Assembly (NCBI GenBank): GCA_004794655.1
Contig: SMMW01000061.1
Location: 186,001-250,000 of the forward strand
Direction of reading: 5' to 3'
Source: Marisa cornuarietis
Lineage: Eukaryota; Mollusca; Gastropoda; Architaenioglossa; Ampullariidae
Length of the DNA: 64,000 nt
Shown piece after piece: positions 1 to 12,087 of this stretch (position 1 is its first letter; each line of letters opens with the position of its first letter). The translations under genes were made by a program, and so were the position numbers. A model generated the notes under the pieces. It was not told the origin of the DNA and made no database searches. It worked only from the letters and a program-made list of their open reading frames with translations.

Positions 1-198
1 CTCCCAGCACATCTACAGTGTGGTCACTATAGGGCTCACTCCCAGCACGTCTACAGTGTTATCACTATAGGGCTCACTCCTAGTACATCTACAGTGTGGT
101 CACTATGGGGCTCACTCCCAGCACATCTACAGTGTGGTCACTATAGGGCTCACTCCTAGTACATCTACAGTGTGGTCACTATAGGGCTCACTCCCAGT
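1..198. repeat. 38-bp minisatellite at left edge
   Basis: About five copies of a 38-bp unit (CTCCCAGCACATCTACAGTG followed by a TCACTATAGGGCTCA-like half) run from the window edge to about 198. Copies differ by single substitutions. The array is probably cut by the window boundary. Confidence 0.9.
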
Positions 199-758
199 TC
201 CCTGAGTGCAGCAGGCGCTTGGTGGCGCTACGGTTTGAAGAGAGGCAAAAGAGGCAAGACGCATTTTTCACCGGCGCTTGTCAATAATTCTAAAATGCTT
301 TATGTTAAAATATCGTCAAATAAAAAAATGATTACTTGTGACTCTTAGGGACTAGCCTAGTCCCCCGTGTCTACGGACAGCACGCCACTGCCCAGCACAT
401 GTCAGTAGGACGTGCCCGTAGCCTTATAGACTGAGATGTTTGGGGGGGGGGGGAATCTGATGAATACATTGATACCAGCCAGGTCTGAGGCGGCGGGACA
501 TCTACAGCTTCCATGCCACAAGCTGGTGTAAACATACCGTCGTTATCACAGCCCTCCCGCTACCGCCCTCTCACACTTAATGTTTTCGTCTGCAAGCAGC
601 CATTATTTGGGAGATGCTATTAAAAGATAAGCATATCAGCAAGAAAGCATGGCTGGGTCCTTTTACTTTTCAAAACAGTGTTTGGCAAGTCGAGACAGGC
701 TTTTCAAACGCACAGCCGCCTACAAGCACTCACTCACCGACGTCAGCATATTTGCAGG
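199..758. other. Intergenic stretch, no gene seen
   Basis: I see no coding signal here. A run of 12 G lies at 442-453. The open frame at 614-808 runs into the next minisatellite and has no recognisable domain. Confidence 0.6.
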
Positions 759-1446
759 CTTTCATCAAGCGACATGATGTAGCCAATCATCAAACCTTCA
801 TCAAGTGACATGATGTAGCCAATCATCAAACCTTCATCAAGTACCCAATCATCAAACCTTCATCAAGCGACATGATGTAGCCAATCATCAAACCTTTATC
901 AAGCGACATGATGTACCCAATCATCAAACCTTTATCAAGCGACATGATGTAGCCAATCATCAAACCTTTATCAAGCGACATGATGTAGCAAATCATCAAA
1001 CCTTCATCAAGCGACATGATGTAGCCAATCATCAAACCTTTATCAAGCGACATGATGTACCCAATCATCAAACCTTCATCAAGCGACATGATGTAGCCAA
1101 TCATCAAACCTTCAAGCGACATGATGTAGCAAATCAAACCTTTATCAAGCGACATGATGTAGCCTGTAGCCAATCAAACCTTCATCAAGCAACAAGATGT
1201 AGCCAATCATCAAAAATTCATCAAGCGACATGATGTAGCCAATCAACAAACCTTCATCAAGCGACATGATGTAGATTGTAGCCAATCGTCAAACGTTCAT
1301 CAAGCGACATGATGTAGATTGTAGCCAATCATCAAACCTTCATCAAGCGACATGATGTAGATTGTAGCCAATCATCAAACCTTCATCAAGCGACATGATG
1401 TAGACAATCGTCAAACCTTCATCAAGCGACATGATGTAGAGAATCA
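759..1446. repeat. 36-bp minisatellite
   Basis: About 18 copies of a 36-bp unit (core CATCAAGCGACATGATGTAG, then CCAATCATCAAACCTT). Some copies are shortened or carry a small insertion near 1150 and 1270-1400. Because 36 is a multiple of three, the array is open for over 100 codons on the minus strand, giving a periodic 12-residue translation. I do not regard that as a gene. A stray half copy lies at 1536-1565. Confidence 0.92.
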
Positions 1447-1601
1447 CATGTTCAAGTGAGAGGAAGTCGAGCATGCTTTCACGAAGTGAGATCACGAACG
1501 TCGAAGGTCCGTGATAAGATGAAGAAGCCAGTCCAACCTTCATCAAGTGAGATGATGTAGCTAAGCATTCTGGGTATCGCGACAGAAGTACACCTGAGGC
1601 A

Positions 1602-4600
1602 GTTGTTGTTGTTGTTGTTGTTGTTGTCTTTGAAAGGGAAAGTGCTTCCACCGAAAGGCGATTTCGCACTGTGGAGGGGGGGGGCAAGGGGGGAGCAGAG
1701 GGGGAAGCTGGAGGTGGTGGTGGTAAGGAAGGGAAGGGACCGGGAGAAGGGTTGTTGTTCTCTTTCGCGCAGGTGTTGTTTACTGGTGTTGGTGCCCTCT
1801 GTCATCTGTAGTGCCGTGCTCTTATGTCCTGTAGGCCTGCCAAGCCCGCAGAGGTGGCGTACTCTCCAGGTTGCCGGATCTCTGAGGTTGCCCTATTTCT
1901 ATATCCTAGACTTAGTTTGAGGACTTATTCAAGTTGTTTTTATACTGATTTGAAGAATAATGTTATGCTAGCAAGCTCATTTGTTCAGATATATCCTAAT
2001 CTATGGGTTATTGTTTCAGTTATCAGAGTTTCCCAGGGGGAGGAGCTATTTAGTCATACCCTTTTATCTGTTTATATGAGCTTAGCATGAGGGTGGCTTG
2101 TCACCATTGTTACTACTAATGACAGTATAGTATGCCACTGCTCTTTTGGTGGGTTAAGACAGTTGTTAATGTTCAGTGCCAGCCTATGTTTATTTAAGAC
2201 CTGTCTTAATTCTTCTCTTTCTTCTTTGTTTTCATGACATTCCAAAAGCACATGTGGGGTGCTAAGCCTATCCCCACATATGCATGTTATAGGGTCTTTG
2301 TATTTAATTAAATATTCTCCACTTAGCCTCATTCTAGTTATCTTAGACTGGCGGGGCCTACTTGAATTAAAAAAAGTAGCGTATTACTGGGTTGGTCATC
2401 TACCAGTCGCCTAGTTCCTTTACCTTCAGTTTTATATTTCTCCTGCCATCTTGTTTGTATTGCTGGTTTTATGGCTATTCTTCTCTCAGTTGGTGAAATA
2501 GAGATGTTTAGGGGGGTGACTTTAGGACTGCTACTCTGCTTTACAGCCAGTTTCGCTAGTTTGTCAGCTTTCTCGTTTCCTTGAATCCCAATATGGGAGG
2601 GGACCCAAAGGAACCTGACGTCTCCGTTTTCCTTGTTAATTTTATTTATGAGGGACAGTATCTCATATACAATGTCTATTCTGTTGGATGATTGGTTTTT
2701 AAGTGCCTGGAGTGCTGACAGGGAGTCCGATAGTATAAGGAATTGTCGTTGTTCAGTGTCTCTCAGCTTGAGTTGTGTCGTCTCAAGAGCTGTCTGTATA
2801 GCAGTCATCTCGGCTGTGAAGATTGACGTGTGGGTTGGGAGTTTGATTGAAAGGGTCATGTTGTCAGGAGAATAGATTCCCAGCCCGGTTACTTGCGCTT
2901 CAGGGTCGTGGGAGCCATCCGTATAGATTTGTGTATAGTCCTTGTAGGTGGTGCTCAGTTTGAGTTTGATCTCTGAGGTGATTTGGTAATGGTGGCTTTC
3001 TTTGTTGTATTTGGTGAGGTCAGTGTCTATTTGTGGTCGCGGAAGTGTCCAAGGTGGAGTTTGCATGTTGGTGTGTGGGTAGGGTGCTGTAATTGCCGTT
3101 TCTGCTCCTTTTGTGTTTTCTATATGTTGGGTGTGTTGTTGAATAGTGGGTTGTGGGGTGGGGCGGCCCGTTCTGTGTCTGTGGGGTTGTATGTGGATCT
3201 GTCGGACTGGGTGGTCGGTAGGGAAACACTGCGTCTTATAGTAGTAGTTGGCTGTCCTCTCCTTGATAATCAGGTCTATTGGTTTTTGACCCGTCTCTGC
3301 CAATACCGACAGGTTTGGAGTGTGCGAAGGTACACCCAACACTACTTTTAATGCTCCGGCCTGGACTGACTGGAGTTTAGCTATGTGGTTTGACCTCAGG
3401 TGAACTAGGAGTGGGGCTGCATAAAGCAGCTTTGACATTACATGGGCTTGGTATAGGTTAAGAAGGGATTTTGGGTGGGTGCCCCAGTTGTTACCACTTA
3501 CTACTCTCATTAGGTTAATTCCCTTTTTGGCAGCTTTCGTTATTTTATCTACATAGGGGGACCAGTTTGTTTTATCCGAGAAAATTACTCCTAAGAATTG
3601 TACCTGGGAGCTATAGTTAATGGTTGTTTGGTTTAGTTTTAGTTTGGGATATTCCATCTTCTGGTTTGGTTTTTTAAATATTATCGCCTGGGTTTTGGGG
3701 GCTGATAATTTAAAGCCATTATATTTTAACCAGTTTGCTACTTCATGGAGGTCCTCTTGGATCTTGTCAATTCCTATGATTTTAGGTATCTCGGGGTTGT
3801 TTGTTTTACGTATTTCTACTTTTCCTAGGAGGGAGGTGTCGTCTGCAAACTGTTTGACTTTTACGTGCTTTACACATTTGGGGAGGTCTGCGATCATTAT
3901 GTTAAACAATAATGGACTGAGGACGCTCCCCTGGGGCACTCCATTATCAAGCAGCACCTCTTTAGACGTCTGGTTTTCCACTCTTATTGCTATTTTCCTG
4001 TTTGACAGGAAGGATCGAACTAATTGGACGATTTTGTTTGGAGTGCCTATGCGGTAGAGTTTCTGGAGCAGACCTTCATGCCAGAGCATGTCGAAGGCTT
4101 TCTCAATGTCCAAGAACACTCCACACAGGTTCACTCTTTTTTCGGTATGAGCGTTAATTATTTCCTGCTGTAAGGCTGTTATATGATCCATCGTACTACG
4201 TTTTTCCCTAAACCCACTCTGTTCTGGGGGTAGAATGTTGTTTACTTCGCAGTAGTAGTTTAATCTGCATTTGATTATTGTTTCAAACGTCTTGCCTAAC
4301 TGCGAGGTGAGCGCTATTGGTCTGTAGCTAGCAGGGGATGTCTTTTCCTTACCTGGTTTGGGGATTGGGACCACTGTAGCCATTTTCCACATGCTGGGGA
4401 GTGAGCTTTTATCGAGAATTTCATTAAAAAGCTCTAAAATATGAAGTTTAGTTTTATGATGACATTTTTGCAGCATTTCGTAGGTGATGAGGTCTGGGCC
4501 TGGAGCTGATCCCGGCCTTTTAGTTGTTAGGGCCTGCTCAAGCTCTTCCTGAGTTATTTTTTCTGTTAATTTAAAAGGGTCCTGTTGGTTTAAAGGGGAG

Positions 4601-4617
4601 TGACTACCATTCTCCAT
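1602..4617 (-). mobile_element. 5'-truncated I-like non-LTR retrotransposon (minus strand)
   Basis: The element reads right to left: reverse transcriptase, RNase H and a C-terminal CCHC-like motif, then about 450 bp of presumed 3' UTR (1630-2071). A (TTG)8-9 tract at 1602-1627 would be a (CAA)n tail in element orientation. No AP endonuclease is found to the right of 4617, so the copy appears 5'-truncated, as is usual for target-primed LINE insertions. RT followed by RNase H and a terminal zinc-knuckle-like motif fits the I/Nimb group of LINEs. The 3' boundary is inferred from the simple-repeat tail. I did not identify target-site duplications. Confidence 0.75.
2072..4617 (-). pseudogene. LINE ORF2 fragment: RT + RNase H, one frameshift
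   Basis: The main frame (2338-4617, 759 codons) holds the RT palm. It has an RPIALTSQLGKTFE-type motif, the catalytic LDIEKAFD segment, NGVPQGSVLSPLLFN and the catalytic QFADDTSLL. RNase H follows, with YTDGSHDPEA, the SDSLSALQAL acidic residue and WVPSHIGIQGNEKADKLAK. The frame breaks in a run of seven A at 2369-2375. Shifting by one base restores reading through 2072-2332, which carries a C-x2-C-x8-H-x4-C motif (ITCICGDRLSTPHVLLEC) typical of the C-terminus of I/Jockey-type ORF2. So the only break seen in 840 codons is a homopolymer indel, either a recent mutation or an assembly error. The 5' part (endonuclease) is missing. Confidence 0.88.
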
Positions 4618-6263
4618 TTTATACTTGTGCAGCTTGAAGTATCCACGTTGTGTTCAGCACTGTCAGGCAATACATTCTACTTGTAAGCTCCTAGACATGA
4701 GCATCAGCCCTGACCGTGAGATCATTCTGTATGTCCTTAACTTTCTCACCCATCGTCAGCAGTGTGTCTCCACCAGCCTCATTGTGTCATCACTCCCCGC
4801 CCCCAATGTTGTGGTTGTCCACAAGGCTGTGACCATGACCCTGGTGGTGCTAATTAAACTCTAATGACAGTGCTAGCGTCAGTCTCATAAAGTTTTCTGA
4901 TGACTCCATCTTTGACTGCTTCGACCCAGTCTGAGTATAAAGGTGAGACGTTTGCCCCTTTTTATGCAGAAAATTCCTTATAAGTCCAAACGTGTCAAAT
5001 ACTAAGGAAATCCTCTCTGAGTGTAGATGCTATCCACAGCAGTTTGCCCCTTAACTTCTTCATGCGGTTAAGGTTTAATAACAATAGTATTTACAATCAT
5101 AATTTAACAATAATGACTGCTAGTCCTAACCCTTTACTTCTTGATGCGCAAAATGTGGAGCTCAGCATCCACTTGACCCTTTCACAGACCACACTGACTT
5201 CTATACAAGAAAACCCCGACTAGCATTAGGGTTACCTTCACAAGTTGCTGTCGTTTGGCGTCAAGATTGAGAATTTAAAGATGGTGTACAACTGCCTCAC
5301 GAAAGGTCAACTCACCTCGCTCCCTGTCTGGTTCGCAAACCTGTCAACGAATGATGGTGGTTGGCTGACCAGAATCCTCCAGCTGTGGCAAAAAATGATC
5401 GTTGCTGTAGTGCAATCTAGATTCCATTTTCTGTAATGGCACCATATCCTGCTGTTTAAATCCTCTAGGACAGGGATGGGAACCTTTCTTCCTCCAAGGG
5501 CCATTTTGATATTTATTTATATATACAAAATTATGTACTTAAAAATGAGCCTGAACTATTTGGCCCAGCTGTAGTTTTGCCACAGTGTGTGAACACTTTG
5601 CAACCTGTACCATCCCAGCCTGCCTAGCACTACTGTCCTCTGAGTCGCCACAGTCCGTCTTTTCGTAATTAGGTGAGCAGGAAAATATGCTGTGTTTTAA
5701 ACCATTAATATCAAACTAAGTTTTGTATGAGTATTTTAAAATATTAATAGCCAACTGAGCTCTGTATTACTAGTTTAAACTACATTTCTTGCATGCACAC
5801 ACCATCTCAGCCACTTTGGCATTCTGGGTAAGATCTAGATCTACTACAAGTTCAAATGACAGAGGGATTTACCTTCTTTATTCGTCTACTTAAGTCCAGG
5901 CCTTGTATGCAGGAAGTCCTGACTGGACTATTGTCACAATAGCATGTGACGATTCAGATGCAGGGGCACCAGACAAACAGCTATTGTATGACACAGAGCT
6001 GCAATGGGGGCCACTGCATACAAGGCCTGGCCAATACAGAGGCCCAAAACTGTTTAAAAGAGGCTTTATAAATCTGGCTGGAGATGAATAATAAAAGAGC
6101 GCTGGTAAGTCCTACTGACAATAATCATTCATGTCTCTTCATGTCTCATCTTCTAAACTTAAAGTACACAAATTTTACTTACAGAAAAATATTATTACAC
6201 ATTTTACACGCCACTCGTACTAAAATAAAATGTCATTTCACTCTACTAAAGGTGAACTGTCCA
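4618..6263. other. Intergenic DNA with possible hAT end
   Basis: No gene recognised. A short plus-strand frame at 4625-4864 has no domain I know. At about 5469 there is CAGGGATGGGAACC followed by a GGCCATTTTGATATT-like stretch, resembling the ends of hAT-type elements. No matching second end was found. AT-rich otherwise. Confidence 0.4.
5896..6030. repeat. Perfect 17-bp inverted repeat with 101-bp loop
   Basis: CCAGGCCTTGTATGCAG at 5896-5912 is exactly complementary to CTGCATACAAGGCCTGG at 6014-6030. The spacer shows no gene. It could be the ends of a very small MITE or a structured RNA or DNA hairpin. I see no flanking duplication that would prove a transposon. Confidence 0.7.
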
Positions 6264-6665
6264 GATCAGATCTGCACCAATGTTTACTATGAGTACTCTG
6301 CTCTCACCAGATCTGCACCATTGTTTACCATTAGTACTCTGCTCACACCACACCTGCACCATTGTTTACTATGAGTACTCTGCTCTCACCAGATCTGCAC
6401 CATTGTTTACTATGAGTACTCTGCTCTCACCAGATCTGCACCAATGTTTACTATGAGTACTCTGCTCTCACCAGATCTGCACCATTGTTTACTATTAGTA
6501 CTCTGCTCACACCACACCTGCACCATTGTTTACTACTAGTACTCTGCTCACACCACACCTGCACCATTGTTTACTACTAGTACTCTGCTCACACCAGACC
6601 TGCACCATTGCCTACTAATAATAAACTATTCATTCTGGATCTGCACCACTGCTTACTATTAGTAA
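6264..6665. repeat. 41-bp minisatellite downstream of NKAPD1
   Basis: About nine copies of a 41-bp unit (GATCTGCACCATTGTTTACT then ATGAGTACTCTGCTCTCACCA), becoming degenerate after about 6610. It ends about 60 bp from the NKAPD1 stop codon, so it probably lies in that gene's 3' UTR or just beyond. Confidence 0.88.
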
Positions 6666-6726
6666 ACTGTTGTCACTAGAGCCATCTATTATTGAAGTAT
6701 CTACACCACATTCACTAAGTTATCTA

Positions 6727-9700
6727 TTAATGAGTGTGTTTGACAGAATCTGCAGTGACTTCTACCCACTCCACATCTGAATTTCTGTCTAAGTCATAGC
6801 TGTGTTTGATGGAGTCTGTTTTCAATTCAGCCCACTCCGAACCTGCAGAAGCTGAAGACCTAGGTTTACCGCCATGGAGTTTGTGGTCATGTGGGTCTCT
6901 ATACCGTTTGAATTTTCTCCTGCTGACGTCTTTAGCCTTTAGTTCATGCCCTTGTGATTTCCCACCGTACTTGCTGTCCTCCTGTTCACTGTCATCCTCT
7001 CCGCAATCTTTTCTCTTGTCAAGTTGCCGCATGTGTTGGACTGGGTATCTCTCTAACTCTGAGCTGTCTAGTTTGACCAAGCAGCTGGACAGTTTCTTTT
7101 TCACTTCAGATTTCCGCTCTTTAACTTTCTTCTTTTTCATCTTCTTTTTCTTTTTCTTCTTTGCATGTTTCCTATTGATGAAAAAGAACTTAAAATCAAG
7201 CTAACTCTAGAAAAATGTGTTTAAATATAGTGTAAATGTTTAGAAACAAAAGGAGATATTGTCAGCAACTGTAGAATGGGGGGATTATAGGACAGGCTTA
7301 GGGTTTGCATATATGTTACATAAAGTGTGAATATGTAGAAACACGTGTTTATGTATGGTGTGAATATGTAGAAACAAAGAGATATTGTAAGCAACAGTAG
7401 AATGGTGGGATAATAGGATAGGGGAAGGCTAAAAGGAACAAATAAAATTTTTTTTCAACAATGATCTCTTGCTTATTAAGCAGTCGAGTAATGAATGCTG
7501 GTCCAGATATAAGAAATTATTAGCATTATAATCCACTAGATCATTAGTTATAAACATTTAATGTCATTAAAATGATGCAACAAAAGGGTCACCCACAAAC
7601 ATCAAATAGCTTGCCAACTACTTTCCCTGCAGATGTTTCCTTCCAGGTTATTTTTCTACAGAAGCTACCACCTTTAATTCTTACCATTTAAAGGTATCTG
7701 TTATCTTTCATCTATCATTACTGTTGAGAAAGAGAGAAAGTATGAGAGCAGATTTGTGGGAAGAAAGTGTGATATAAATAAACAAATGGTATCAGGGCAT
7801 TTTGAATAAGCCTAAGAAATCATGACAAGCAAAGCTACTTACAATTTTTGAGTGTGAGCTTCATGGCCATTACATGACCTATCCGAGTCAAAATCTTGTG
7901 GGTACAGTTCTCTGTAGCCACTGTGATCCCACCTGTAACACAGATCCTTGATATTACTGATCTGGCTGACAAACAAATGTTCATTGCTACATGCCCTAAG
8001 ACTTTTTTTCATCTGAAATTGAGATTGTGGGTTTTCTCTCCATCAATTTAAAGTGACTGTAATGCAACATTTCAACGATATGGTGCTTAGAGCAAGGAAA
8101 CGGGACCATGCCACTCCTCTCCTTCATTTTCTACATTTCTCGCATTCAGTACAAACTGTGCTGTGTTTCTATTTCTCGGAACTTCTCTTCCCTTAAATCC
8201 CGGCCAGACAACTTTGCTCTTCCTCTGATGACCGTATCCTAACTGTTCCTGTCACCAGAACAACAACATATGGTCACAGGACTTTTGGCTACTGTGCTGC
8301 AAAACAATGGAATTCTCTCCCTTTCCATATCCGCCACCTTCCTACAACTGAATCTTTCAAATCTGCACTGAAAACGCACCTCTTCCTTGAGCATTACTCC
8401 TAACACAGTCCACACAATACTCGTCCTTCTTACCCTCCCCCATTCCACTCTTGCTACTTTTCTCCCCATCGTTCTCTGCAGAGTCACTATATTCTCTGTT
8501 CCTGTTACTTGGTGACTTTTTGTGTTTTCTATCTTTGTTTTCAGTTTGTCGTCAGTACTGTCGTTTATTCTTCCGTCCCTCGTGTTCTATCCATGTAGTC
8601 CACGTCTCTTCCCCATTTTAAGCAGTAAGAGCATGCTCTCTATGAGTGTGAATGTGTGCTATAAAAATCTTCATTATTATTATTATTAGATAAGTTTATT
8701 TAAGAATTGAAATGAGATAAAAATACAAATCACATCTGCTTTTCCTGCCATATGTTTAAATAATGTTTTAGTTTAGAGAATTGCTTAATCAATTTGTTCC
8801 CTATTCTTCAATCCCATTTAATAAAAATAAGGTTAAGCTGCAAAAGTGCTATACCAAGAGATTTAAGAACATGTTCTTTGTGTAATCTAGGTAAGGTCAG
8901 TGATGAGTTTCATGATATGTTCCTGTGACGTACACCTTAACTGTTTCTCATAAACCGCAGCTTACAATATCATGTAGCTTCTTACCATGGGAATGTCAGT
9001 TCTGTCATATTCTGTGTCACTATATCAATTTGCAAAATGTAGCAGTTATATATATATATAATTGTTATTGTATATCTATGCTTTTCTGTTTTACTGTTTA
9101 TTCCCTGGGATTAAAGCCAAATAAAACAAAATAAAAATTGTCTTTCACTTGATTTCTAATCTCTAAAATTGTCTTTTATTTACTAATTTCTCAAACTGCC
9201 TAAAGTATTACTTATTTTGTTCCATATGCAGCATTACAACAATTCTCACTTACACTCTGCATCAAATATATATACAACAAGAAGACTGCAGCAATCCTAA
9301 CAGTGCAGTGTAAAATGTATACTTAACACCATGATTACAAAACTACTCTGTTTTCTCCCATAACCTTGTGTAAACTGATTAAAACATTAACTGCAACACT
9401 GCAGTATTATGACAGTTGAGCACACAACATCAGACATATACATAATCAATGTATTTAGCACCTGTTTGGATCAGATTTCTCAGCCTTGTCAAGTTGTCTC
9501 ATCCAAAATGTACTTGCAGAGCTGTCCTGGTCCATATAAGGCATTTGTCTGTCTTCTTGCATCTTTCTCTTCTTTCTGTCAAATTTATGCTGTCCACTAT
9601 ACAAGTCTCTGCTCCAGCGGTCATCGTGGTGGAATGAAGAGTGGTTGGGGTCGACATCTGCTGCTGTCTTCAGACGCTCATATTGCTGCCACATCTCAGC

Positions 9701-10284
9701 TTCCTCCACCACCTGTGATACACCCATATGAACGCTTGTAATACAAGATTATTGGCTCTCTCTTACTAGTTTGCTCAGTAGAGGCCTAAGAAATCTAACC
9801 CTGACTCCACACGACAAAAAACAAAAAGAGAAAGCATGAAACATTTTGGCAACAGCAGCAGAAATGGATCAATACCAAGAGCATCAGCATCCACGCTCTT
9901 ATCAGCAGTGAACTCCAGTAATAATGGGACATTCATCTCAATATTCTGCTGCCTTAACTAGAATTGCATTCATCCTTCATGTTACTGGATGGTGGCCAGC
10001 ATTTGTATTTTAAACGCACAAACCTTCCCTTTCATAAATCTACAAACTGTGGGGTCACTGTAGTTAGCCTGCCTATTCCAACTAGCTGACATCATTAAGA
10101 TTTATTACTTCTAACACTGCTGAAATCTCCTGAGTCAGTGATACATAAAATGCTGTTAAGCTTCACTGTTCATAAATCTTTGTCACATTCAGCACAACAA
10201 AAGTCTCACCCGGTTGTGGGAGTCTGTATGGCGGAGGACATTACGTAGCATCAGCTTAGTTGTGTTGGAGAAAACCCCACTCAT
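6727..10284 (-). CDS. NKAPD1: NKAP domain-containing protein 1 (C11orf57 family), 4 coding exons
   Basis: Coding exons on the minus strand are 10210-10284, 9462-9712, 7843-7932 and 6727-7171. All have GT-AG borders and matching phases (0, 2, 2), giving 286 aa, close to the human length of about 293. The start reads MSGVFSNTTKLMLRNVLRHT, matching the human N-terminal LLRNVIRHTDAHNK region. Exon 2 opens with VVEEAEMWQQYERLK. Across the exon 2/3 join, RWDHSGYRELYPQDF matches the conserved RWGHSGYKELYPEEF block. The last exon begins with a lysine-rich stretch and is acidic and basic low-complexity to the stop. The role is poorly known; a nuclear location is inferred from the basic tract. An L2-like LINE fragment lies in intron 2 (8088-8690). 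The gene is divergent from PIH1D2. Confidence 0.9.
8088..8690 (+). mobile_element. L2/CR1-like LINE 3' fragment (copy A)
   Basis: Translation shows a degraded RT C-terminus (VLRARKRDH, then after a deletion SSDDR-like, TTYGHRTFGYCAAKQWNS, ESFKSALKTHLFLE) followed by a 3' UTR ending in a (ATT)n tail at about 8672-8690. The same 3' end occurs at 20060-20575 and, inverted, at 35043-36489. It sits in intron 2 of NKAPD1, antisense to the gene. Confidence 0.85.
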
Positions 10285-10974
10285 ATTGTGTACCAATAAA
10301 GCAATTCTGTAAACAACCAAAAAAATGTTTTTATGAAACTATTTAAATGCAAATCAAATACCACCATTTTAAAACAACAAAACAAACAGTTCATACCTGC
10401 CACACCTGGTATTTTCTCGAAGTCTATTAGAAACAAATTATACGTGTATAAAAAGATACAATAAGAGCAGAAACAGTGGATAAAGGTGTGTTGCAAAATA
10501 CCTGTGTGATCAATAAAAAAAAAAAAACTGATGCGTTATAAAATACGACTTGGGGCATTATTTTAAAAAAAATCTGCACACAATGAGATGAGTCAGTTGT
10601 GGCCTGCGATCTTCTCAACACTGATATGTGCTATACTGCTATCCATTTACAAGACTAAATCTATGGATAGGTCTTTGGCATGAACTAATTTTCGTGTCAC
10701 AAAATATGCAGTTTACAATAGAACTACTTGCACGAACATGGGCAGCTGGTTACTGGAGTGGCACCTACCTAACAACACAACTTGCAACAATGGATCCTCC
10801 AAGAAAAAGGTTGTTGACTTCCGATGATTTTCATGGAAGCTCTCTTAGCACAGAAATCTCTGCGTAAGTCAACAACTCAAACTGTTCAAGCTACAGTCCG
10901 TGGTTCAAGCCCCCAGACTGGGCAAAGAACCAGACTTCTACTGTCTGCAAGTGTGTGGATTCGCTCCCGGAACT

Positions 10975-11050
10975 CATTCTACGTCATCAGAAAGTGTGAT
11001 GGCAAGAGCTTCCGGTGACGTACTACGCACACCAAGGACGCGTTCACGCG
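10975..11050. promoter_or_regulatory. Candidate bidirectional promoter core (CRE and ETS motifs)
   Basis: In otherwise AT-rich DNA this short stretch is CpG-richer. It carries TACGTCAT at 10980-10987, CTTCCGG at 11009-11015 and TGACGTAC at 11016-11023. Those are CRE-like and ETS-like motifs, which are common in divergent housekeeping promoters. Motif presence is seen; promoter function is inferred. Confidence 0.4.
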
Positions 11051-11531
11051 CTGGCATGCTGATCTGACGGTATGAGTACTTGAACAAAACACCAGTATTC
11101 CATTTTCTTTTTGTTTCTCTTACGGGTGTTCCGTATGATGTATGTATGTACAACAAGAGTAATAAGAGACAAACTTGTGGACCGCATTTCCCTTTGTGGG
11201 GCTAGAATTCAGTGTGAGGTACGTGCTATATATAGTCTAACGGTCACCGGTCATTGCGCCCCACAGCAACAATTAAGTCATTTCGTCCCAGCTAGGTCCT
11301 TTTTGTCCCAGGTAGGACCATTTTGTACCAAGACCGAAAAGTCAAATCGTCCCAAGCCCAAAAGACGAATCGATCACCGATGAAACAAGTAGGCTTAGCT
11401 GTTAACATCAAATGTTACCAAAAGAGCCATATGATGGTAAATAAACGTGATTTTTTCTTTTGAAACAATATTTTAAATTAAACAGATTTTATCATTACAT
11501 TATTGTGAACTTATATTTTGACTTTTCAGGC

Positions 11532-11575
<44 letters not shown>
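11532..11575. repeat. (TTA)n microsatellite
   Basis: About 14 perfect TTA/ATT triplets between the two divergent genes. Confidence 0.95.
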
Positions 11576-11577
<2 letters not shown>

Positions 11578-12087
11578 CAGAGACATTTGCTGATCGGGTA
11601 CTCATGCATTTAGCCGGCCTGCACAATATATAGCCAGTTTAATACCCAGGGAACTCAAAGGCCTGTCCTTTAGCCATTTCAATACCCAGGGGATACGGCA
11701 TACTTCCTTCGTCACCTCCTACCCCAATAGATACAGCTGTGGAATAGGTATACAAATAGGCTGAGTATGTGGTAGCTAGGATACTGTTCATGTTTTCATT
11801 AATAAAATAGTATATTTCAAATACCAAATTTTGAGCAGAACAGGAACAATGGTATTATCAAATCATCATTTTGTGTTACTAGCAAATTTTAGTTCATTTG
11901 CAGAATTTTTGATATATAATGTGCCTTAGCTTTATCTCTATCACTTTTTTTTTACTGATAGTATATCATACTTTCTTGTTTTATTATTAATAGAATTAGT
12001 GCATTATGCTGAGCATTTGTATACTTACTTATGTGAAGCTGTGTCTCACTAAACTTTCTGATATACAGATAAAAAGTACGTTGCCTA

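Larger units (their letters stand above)
10285..12087. other. Shared 5' region between NKAPD1 and PIH1D2
   Basis: This 1.8-kb interval separates the two start codons and should hold both 5' UTRs and promoters. A possible splice acceptor (GATATACAG) at about 12060-12068, just 5' of the PIH1D2 ATG, suggests an upstream non-coding exon. A (TTA)n microsatellite is at 11532-11575. No other coding frame is convincing. Confidence 0.5.

Noticed and set aside
1..198. TCACTATAGGGC in each 38-bp unit resembles part of the T7 promoter
   Set aside because: The upstream T7 promoter half is absent, and the motif is simply part of a repeat unit in animal DNA.
826..1173. Open frame of 115 codons with a 12-residue period
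   Set aside because: It is the translation of a 36-bp minisatellite whose length is a multiple of three; no start context or domain.
6806..7204. 132-codon plus-strand frame
   Set aside because: Shadow of the lysine-rich last exon of NKAPD1 on the other strand.
10890..10920. GTGGTTCAAGCCCCC resembles a tRNA T-loop
   Set aside because: No matching acceptor stem, D-arm or anticodon arm upstream; at most a chance B-box-like match.
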